A stretch of 9,864 bases of DNA from an uncultured Clostridium sp. (GTDB lineage: Bacteria; Bacillota; Clostridia; Lachnospirales; Lachnospiraceae). Below, one piece after another: positions 6,430 through 9,864 of this stretch; position 1 is the first letter of the stretch; every line of letters begins with the position of its first letter. The notes beneath the pieces are model-generated. The model was given only the letters and a program-made list of their open reading frames with translations. It made no database searches and was not told the origin of the DNA. The DNA is taken from contig CATWBR010000146.1 in assembly GCA_958349075.1 (NCBI GenBank), positions 1 through 9,864 on the forward strand, given 5' to 3'. The position numbers and the translations under genes are program-made.

Positions 6430-6786
6430 TTAGTCCTTAAGCTTGGGCTTAAAAATCAGGGATGCAAAATATCCGAAGATCAGCGCCCCGGATATTCCTG
6501 CGGCACCCGCCGTAAAACCGCCCCTAAACAGCCCCAGCAGACCATCCTTGCCAATCGCTTCGCTGACGCCCTTCCACAGGCTGTTTCCAAATCCTAGAAG
6601 CGGTATTGTGGCCCCCGCTCCGGCCCACTCGGCAAATGGTTCGTATATTCCAACAAAGCCCAGGATGGAACCCGTCACTACGAGCAGCACCATAATGCGG
6701 CCCGGCAGAAGTTTTGTTTTATCCATCAGGATCTGCACCGCCGCACAAATCAGTCCGCCCACTACAAACGCCTTAATATAATCCAT
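6430..6786 (-). CDS. spoVAE: Stage V sporulation protein AE (SpoVAEB type)
   Basis: This 118-residue integral membrane protein matches SpoVAEB of the spore dipicolinic acid channel (about 116 residues in Bacillus). Hydrophobic segments lie at about 4-21, 29-48, 52-75 and 88-113. The motif GAGATIPLLGFGNS (56-69) parallels GAGALVPITGFANS in the neighbouring SpoVAC; the two are related proteins that together are thought to form the membrane pore. It acts in the inner membrane of the spore. The start has GGAGG at 6796-6800, nine bases upstream. It is the last recognisable spoVA gene here; spoVAEA and spoVAF do not follow. The 43-base gap to spoVAD holds a short hairpin, so it is probably translated independently within the shared mRNA. 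Confidence 0.93.
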   Translation of the reverse strand: MDYIKAFVVGGLICAAVQILMDKTKLLPGRIMVLLVVTGSILGFVGIYEPFAEWAGAGATIPLLGFGNSLWKGVSEAIGKDGLLGLFRGGFTAGAAGISGALIFGYFASLIFKPKLKD

Positions 6787-6804
6787 AAATTTATTCCTCC
6801 ATTC

Positions 6805-6825
6805 CGGATCTTCTTTCCGGATCCG
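6805..6825 (-). repeat. Small dyad and direct repeat between spoVAD and spoVAE
   Basis: CGGATC (6805-6810) and GATCCG (6820-6825) can form a 6-bp stem with a 9-base loop. The same stretch contains a 9-base direct repeat, TTCCGGATC, at 6802-6810 and 6815-6823. In the mRNA the stem lies just upstream of the spoVAE ribosome binding site. It lacks a U tract and is not a terminator. Confidence 0.3.
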
Positions 6826-6829
6826 TCAT

Positions 6830-7867
6830 TCAACCCCCGATGTGCTCCAAAATCACCCCATGGGCAATTCCCGGGACATTCTGCCCCTCGTTGAAGCTGA
6901 TCTGGGACAGAAGGGCTCCGGTAGGCACAAAGAGCACACGCTTCCACTCTCCGCTCCTGATCTTCGGCAGGATATAACCGCACAGCGTCACGGCCGAACA
7001 GCCGCAGCCGCTTCCGCCCGAGTGGGTATCCTGGGTGGCCGAATCAAAGATTGTCATACCGCAGTCCATATGGATTCCCTTCACATCATATCCGGCCTGA
7101 TCCATGAAATCAAACAGGATATTCTGTCCGACGGCTCCCAGATCCCCGGTAATAATTTTGTCGTAATAATTCTGATCCACATTAAAATCACGGAAGTTCT
7201 GCAGGATTGTGTCAACCGCCGCCATAGCCATGGCCGCTCCCATGTTCATGGAATCCCTTGACTGCATATCCACAATCTTTCCCGTCGTGGCTCCCGCTAT
7301 TTTGGCATATGCCTTTTCCTGCGCCGCCGGACTTCCCTTTCCGTCCTTTCCAATGACGACGGAACCGCAGCCCGTGACGGTCCAGGTTGTGGAAAACGGC
7401 CTCTGGTTTCCGTAGGCGAGCGGAAAGCGGAACTGACGCTCAGCGGATGCAAAGTGGCTGGATGCCAGCGACATGATCCGATCGGCATAGCCTGCATTCA
7501 CAATCATGGAACCAAGCATCATGGCTTCGCCCATGGTTGAACAGGCTCCGTAGAGGCCAAACATCGGAATCCCGAGATCCTGGACTCCAAAGGAGGTGGC
7601 CACAATCTGGCCTAAAAGATCACCTGCGAAAAGATATCTGATCTCACTTTCGCGAAGTCCCGACTTCTCCAAACATTTAAGGGCTGTCTGCCTCTGGAAT
7701 TCACTCTCCGCAGCTTCCCAGTTATCCTGTCCGTACATGGGATCCGGCTCTATCCTGTCAAAACAGGTGCCAAGCGGCCCGTCGCCTTCCTTCTCTCCCA
7801 CGATTGAAGCCGCTGCCAGTATCACCGGCTGGTTTTCGAATTTTACGCTTGCTTTTCCCTTCTGCAT
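6830..7867 (-). CDS. spoVAD: Stage V sporulation protein AD (DPA-binding, thiolase-like)
   Basis: This 345-residue protein is the soluble, membrane-associated SpoVA subunit that binds dipicolinic acid and is needed for its uptake into the forespore. It has the thiolase/ketoacyl synthase fold without enzymatic use: YGACSTMGE (106-114, Cys109 at the nucleophile position), TVTGCGSVVIG (163-173) and HSGGSGCGCSA (282-292) are typical. Length agrees with the 338 residues of the Bacillus protein. I place the start at 7867, with AAAGGAG at 7876-7882 eight bases upstream and outside spoVAC. An in-frame ATG at 7909 would add 14 residues but overlaps spoVAC and lacks such a site. The gap from spoVAC is 19 bases. 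It is cotranscribed with the other spoVA genes in the forespore. Confidence 0.95.
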   Translation of the reverse strand: MQKGKASVKFENQPVILAAASIVGEKEGDGPLGTCFDRIEPDPMYGQDNWEAAESEFQRQTALKCLEKSGLRESEIRYLFAGDLLGQIVATSFGVQDLGIPMFGLYGACSTMGEAMMLGSMIVNAGYADRIMSLASSHFASAERQFRFPLAYGNQRPFSTTWTVTGCGSVVIGKDGKGSPAAQEKAYAKIAGATTGKIVDMQSRDSMNMGAAMAMAAVDTILQNFRDFNVDQNYYDKIITGDLGAVGQNILFDFMDQAGYDVKGIHMDCGMTIFDSATQDTHSGGSGCGCSAVTLCGYILPKIRSGEWKRVLFVPTGALLSQISFNEGQNVPGIAHGVILEHIGG

Positions 7868-7875
7868 CTCAACTG

Positions 7876-7882
7876 CTCCTTT
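7876..7882 (-). promoter_or_regulatory. Ribosome binding site that fixes the spoVAD start
   Basis: AAAGGAG on the minus strand is eight bases before the ATG at 7867. It makes this start clearly better than the in-frame upstream ATG at 7909, which lies inside spoVAC. Confidence 0.75.
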
Positions 7883-7886
7883 CCCT

Positions 7887-8339
7887 TTACTTTCCAAGAC
7901 CAAAGCCAAATATCATGCTGATAACTCCAAGCGCCCATGAAACCAGGACGCCGTAGAGGATAACGGGTCCCGCAATCGTAAATATCTTACAGCCCACTCC
8001 GAAGACCTGACCCTCCGCCTTGTACTCGATTGCCGGAGCCGCCACCGAATTGGCAAATCCGGTGATGGGAACAAGCGCTCCGGCTCCGCCGAACTTTGCG
8101 ATTTTCTGGAATATGTTTAAGCCCGTCAGGATGACGCTTAATAATATCAGAATGAGCAGCGTCCATGCCGCGGCAGCATCTTTCTCCAGTCCGTTTTCTT
8201 TAAAAAGGTTCAGAAGAATCTGCCCAATCGTACAGATAGCGCCTCCTGTCACAAACGCCGTCAAAACATTTTTAAAGGTGCTGTGGACGGGTGTTATCTG
8301 TTTTACGTAATCACCATATTGTTTTTTATCTACTTCCAT
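7887..8339 (-). CDS. spoVAC: Stage V sporulation protein AC
   Basis: This 150-residue integral membrane protein has the same length as Bacillus SpoVAC, a mechanosensitive component of the dipicolinic acid channel in the spore inner membrane. A charged cytoplasmic start (1-18) is followed by hydrophobic segments at about 24-46, 57-77, 83-105 and 112-148. The conserved GGAGALVPITGFANS motif is at 84-98 and is echoed in SpoVAE. The start is supported by GGAGG at 8348-8352, eight bases upstream. It is separated from spoVAB by 65 bases that hold only this ribosome binding site, and is followed by spoVAD after 19 bases. It is part of a complete core AC-AD-AE set, the minimal module kept in all spore formers known to me. 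Confidence 0.95.
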   Translation of the reverse strand: MEVDKKQYGDYVKQITPVHSTFKNVLTAFVTGGAICTIGQILLNLFKENGLEKDAAAAWTLLILILLSVILTGLNIFQKIAKFGGAGALVPITGFANSVAAPAIEYKAEGQVFGVGCKIFTIAGPVILYGVLVSWALGVISMIFGFGLGK

Positions 8340-8404
8340 CTGTTATGCCTCCAGTCTTATCTGTTCACTTTTTCCCGCCGGACTGTGCCGCCTCTTTCCC
8401 GTAT

Positions 8405-8857
8405 TTACTTGCCCATACCTCCGAGGAAATATACGAGGCAGCCGAAGAGTTTTCCGAGGGCAACGGACAGGATTACATACTGCAGCCCGACGGCCAGCCT
8501 GATCCTCCTGCTGATTACCGGCAGCGCCTTCAGAGTCTCCGCCAGGGACATTACAAGACACCCGACAAAGATGCCGCTGCCGAGCCCGAAAATTCCCAGC
8601 ACAAGGTGTCCAAGCAGTGGGATTCCCAGCCCTCTGGCTCCAAACAACATCGGAAATTCAAAGATATCCAGCACGTTGCCGAACACACCGCCGATGATAA
8701 TCACCGTCTCGTAAAGCAGAATATGCCTGCTTGTCCCCGTCTTTCCAATCACACGCGGAAACACTCCGATGATGGCCAAAAAAGCAAAAACGCCGGCCGC
8801 TATGACGCCGCCGGCGCAAAGACCGATAAAAGCCAGAAGAGACTGTCTAAGAAACAT
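8405..8857 (-). CDS. spoVAB: Stage V sporulation protein AB
   Basis: This 150-residue hydrophobic protein fits SpoVAB (about 141 residues in Bacillus). Membrane segments are visible at about 7-32, 47-65, 78-104 and 119-145, with Gly-rich helices (AGGVIAAG, GLGSGIFVG) and a RRIRLAVGLQYVILS block near 116-130. It is an inner-membrane part of the SpoVA complex needed with SpoVAA for dipicolinic acid movement; its precise job is unknown. The gene overlaps the end of spoVAA by 11 bases. AAAGGAG at 8868-8874, ten bases upstream of the ATG and inside spoVAA, serves as ribosome binding site. Many clostridia such as C. perfringens and C. difficile lack AA and AB, so their presence marks this lineage. 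Confidence 0.9.
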   Translation of the reverse strand: MFLRQSLLAFIGLCAGGVIAAGVFAFLAIIGVFPRVIGKTGTSRHILLYETVIIIGGVFGNVLDIFEFPMLFGARGLGIPLLGHLVLGIFGLGSGIFVGCLVMSLAETLKALPVISRRIRLAVGLQYVILSVALGKLFGCLVYFLGGMGK

Positions 8858-9473
8858 CTATGCCAGACTCCTTTCTTCCGTCATTCTGAATCAGGGTTTT
8901 GTTGATATTATCCTCGTAAAGACGCATCTCCACCTCCAGCGGCGTCGGATCCGTATTCAGCTTGATTTTTGCAAAATGGTTAAAGAATACGACAATACCA
9001 AGCGCCAGACCGACCGAGTAAGTGGTCTCCAAAATCGTAAGCCCGTCCGACTCTTTTCCCATGACAAGGCGGTACAATTCCTTAAACACATCCAGCACGC
9101 TTGCGTCGTTATTAAACGTCATAATGGCAAAAGCCGCTCCCGAAAAACATACGAGGCAGACAAAAATCGTTTTGAGCCACTGCCATGCATACATCGGTTT
9201 TTTAGACGGCTGGTAATCGATGATAAAATCAGTTTCCCCTACGCTGTTAACTTCCGCTTCCGGAACGTTCTCCGAAATCTTCTGGACAACATCCACAATA
9301 CTCCCCATATACCGCTTTTCCTGATCGGAATGGAGCGTCTGCACCTTTACTGCCTTACAGCGGCTGGCCGTGCTCTTATCACTGCAGTAAACCTCTGCAA
9401 TATCGCTCAGAAAAATATCCTTCTTATGGACCTGGGTAATCTGGCTGAGTTTAACATAAACCGTCTGTGTCAT
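8847..9473 (-). CDS. spoVAA: Stage V sporulation protein AA
   Basis: This 208-residue protein agrees with SpoVAA (206 residues in Bacillus). It has a soluble N-terminal domain (1-92) opening with VYVKLSQITQVHKKDIFLSDIAEVYC-like sequence, two membrane segments at about 99-119 and 146-169, and a charged C-terminal tail. It is a membrane component of the dipicolinic acid channel complex. The ATG overlaps the stop of the small upstream gene as ATGA, and GGAG at 9482-9485 lies eight bases upstream inside that gene, so the two are probably translationally coupled. It is the first recognisable spoVA gene, but the second gene after the sigma-G promoter. Confidence 0.93.
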   Translation of the reverse strand: MTQTVYVKLSQITQVHKKDIFLSDIAEVYCSDKSTASRCKAVKVQTLHSDQEKRYMGSIVDVVQKISENVPEAEVNSVGETDFIIDYQPSKKPMYAWQWLKTIFVCLVCFSGAAFAIMTFNNDASVLDVFKELYRLVMGKESDGLTILETTYSVGLALGIVVFFNHFAKIKLNTDPTPLEVEMRLYEDNINKTLIQNDGRKESGIDVS

Positions 9474-9637
9474 GCCGCCATCTCCATTTCTTCCCGTATC
9501 TCAATATTCTTAACAAAAGTTCCGTCAATATGGGAAGAATTACGGCCAACAGTCAGAAGACAATACCACACTACCGCCACAATGGCAGCCATACAGCAAA
9601 GCAATATAATAATCCCTGTTTTTTTCCTAAGATTCAT
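9470..9637 (-). CDS. Small single-helix membrane protein leading the spoVA operon
   Basis: This 55-residue frame has not been matched by me to any family. It has a basic N-terminus (MNLRKK), one membrane helix at about 8-30 rich in Ile, Val and Cys, then a polar tail with NIEIREEMEMAA at the end that should lie outside the membrane on the spore side. Evidence that it is real: it starts about 30 bases after the predicted sigma-G start point; AAAGGA at 9649-9654 lies 11 bases before the ATG; and its stop overlaps the spoVAA start as ATGA. No other frame fills the gap between promoter and spoVAA. It may be a small subunit or regulator of the SpoVA channel, or a leader peptide that couples translation of spoVAA. 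Function is unknown. Confidence 0.7.
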   Translation of the reverse strand: MNLRKKTGIIILLCCMAAIVAVVWYCLLTVGRNSSHIDGTFVKNIEIREEMEMAA

Positions 9638-9674
9638 GTCACTTCACATCCTTTTCCTATGAACTGTTTACGGA

Positions 9675-9703
9675 TAGTATGGTTCAAACGAAAAATTTTA
9701 TTC
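9675..9703 (-). promoter_or_regulatory. Sigma-G (forespore) promoter of the spoVA operon
   Basis: On the minus strand, GAATA (-35, 9699-9703) and CATACTA (-10, 9675-9681) are separated by 17 bases. This agrees with the known forespore consensus gHATR-N17/18-CATnHTA at every specified position. The start point should be near 9667, about 30 bases before the small gene at 9637. spoVA is a classical sigma-G operon in Bacillus, so context and sequence agree. Recognition by sigma-F as well is possible because the two consensus sequences overlap. Confidence 0.85.
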
Positions 9704-9864
9704 CTGCCGTAATCAAAATTTTCTGTTCAATATTTTATAAACAAGCAGGGATTTAATTGAGGAAGGAGGACGCGGCCGGAACGGCCAATGTCCGGTGTGG
9801 GAAGATGGTTGGTATGAGTCTTCAGTCCCGGGGATAGGTTGTCGTGAGGGGGGAATCCGGCCAG
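9704..9864. other. GC-rich end region without a clear gene
   Basis: No start codon with a ribosome binding site opens a frame of useful length on either strand. The first 40 bases are AT-rich. From 9760 the sequence turns G-rich on the plus strand and contains short dyads: GGCCG-GAA-CGGCC at 9774-9786, and GGCCGG (9774-9779) complementary to CCGGCC (9857-9862). This could be the edge of a structured RNA, or the 3' flank of a minus-strand gene lying beyond the window. I see no family signature. Confidence 0.3.

Noticed and set aside
7868..7909. Longer spoVAD frame starting at 7909
   Set aside because: It overlaps spoVAC by 23 bases and lacks a ribosome binding site, while the ATG at 7867 has AAAGGAG eight bases upstream and gives the usual protein length.
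4073..9637. A functional link between spore germination (SpoVA) and bile pigment metabolism (bilQRS) because the operons adjoin
   Set aside because: Adjacency alone is weak evidence. Each operon has its own promoter of a different class, and no shared regulatory site was found.
8769..9662. Plus-strand open frame of 297 codons
   Set aside because: It lies antisense to spoVAA, spoVAB and the small leading gene, its translation looks like a shadow (Arg/His/Lys-rich, no family motif), and the minus-strand genes are clearly real.
1..9864. CRISPR arrays, insertion sequences, phage genes, tRNA or rRNA
   Set aside because: No spaced direct repeats, transposase or integrase motifs, terminal inverted repeats, or RNA gene signatures were seen on either strand.

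Overview
The window looks like chromosomal DNA of a spore-forming gut member of the Clostridia, most likely Lachnospiraceae. The reasons are a complete spoVA operon behind a sigma-G type promoter, strong AGGAGG ribosome binding sites, a roughly 50% GC composition, and a MarR / old-yellow-enzyme / flavodoxin cluster that matches the bilirubin-reducing bilQRS operon as I remember it from [Clostridium] symbiosum. The species is an inference. No IS element, prophage, CRISPR array, tRNA or rRNA was seen.

Layout. (1) 1-420: a promoter and a small three-helix membrane protein of unknown function on the plus strand, converging on a yigZ/IMPACT gene (423-1073, minus). (2) 1074-3963: a divergent promoter region and a large class A penicillin-binding protein (plus). 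(3) 3973-4036: an exceptionally long bidirectional terminator shared by the PBP gene and the next operon. (4) 4073-6235, minus strand: promoter and palindromic operator, then bilQ (MarR), bilR (short old yellow enzyme with a 4Fe-4S motif and the HGDR motif) and bilS (flavodoxin). These three genes overlap translationally. (5) 6430-9637, minus strand: an uncharacterised 55-residue membrane protein, then spoVAA, spoVAB, spoVAC, spoVAD and spoVAE(B). They form one operon led by GAATA-N17-CATACTA, a close match to forespore sigma-G promoters. (6) 9704-9864: GC-rich, dyad-containing DNA with no convincing gene.

How the genes work together. The spoVA products form the inner-membrane channel that loads dipicolinic acid into the forespore and releases it at germination; SpoVAD is the DPA-binding subunit. 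The bil genes should form an inducible reductive module: BilS is the likely electron carrier to BilR, which is the short form without a C-terminal FAD/NAD(P)H domain, and BilQ is the probable repressor acting on a TTTGATAT/ATATCAAA palindrome over its own -10 box. The most interesting points are the bilirubin reductase operon with a readable operator, the unannotated small protein that opens the spoVA operon, and a candidate 36-residue ORF whose ribosome binding site lies in one arm of a perfect inverted repeat after spoVAE.
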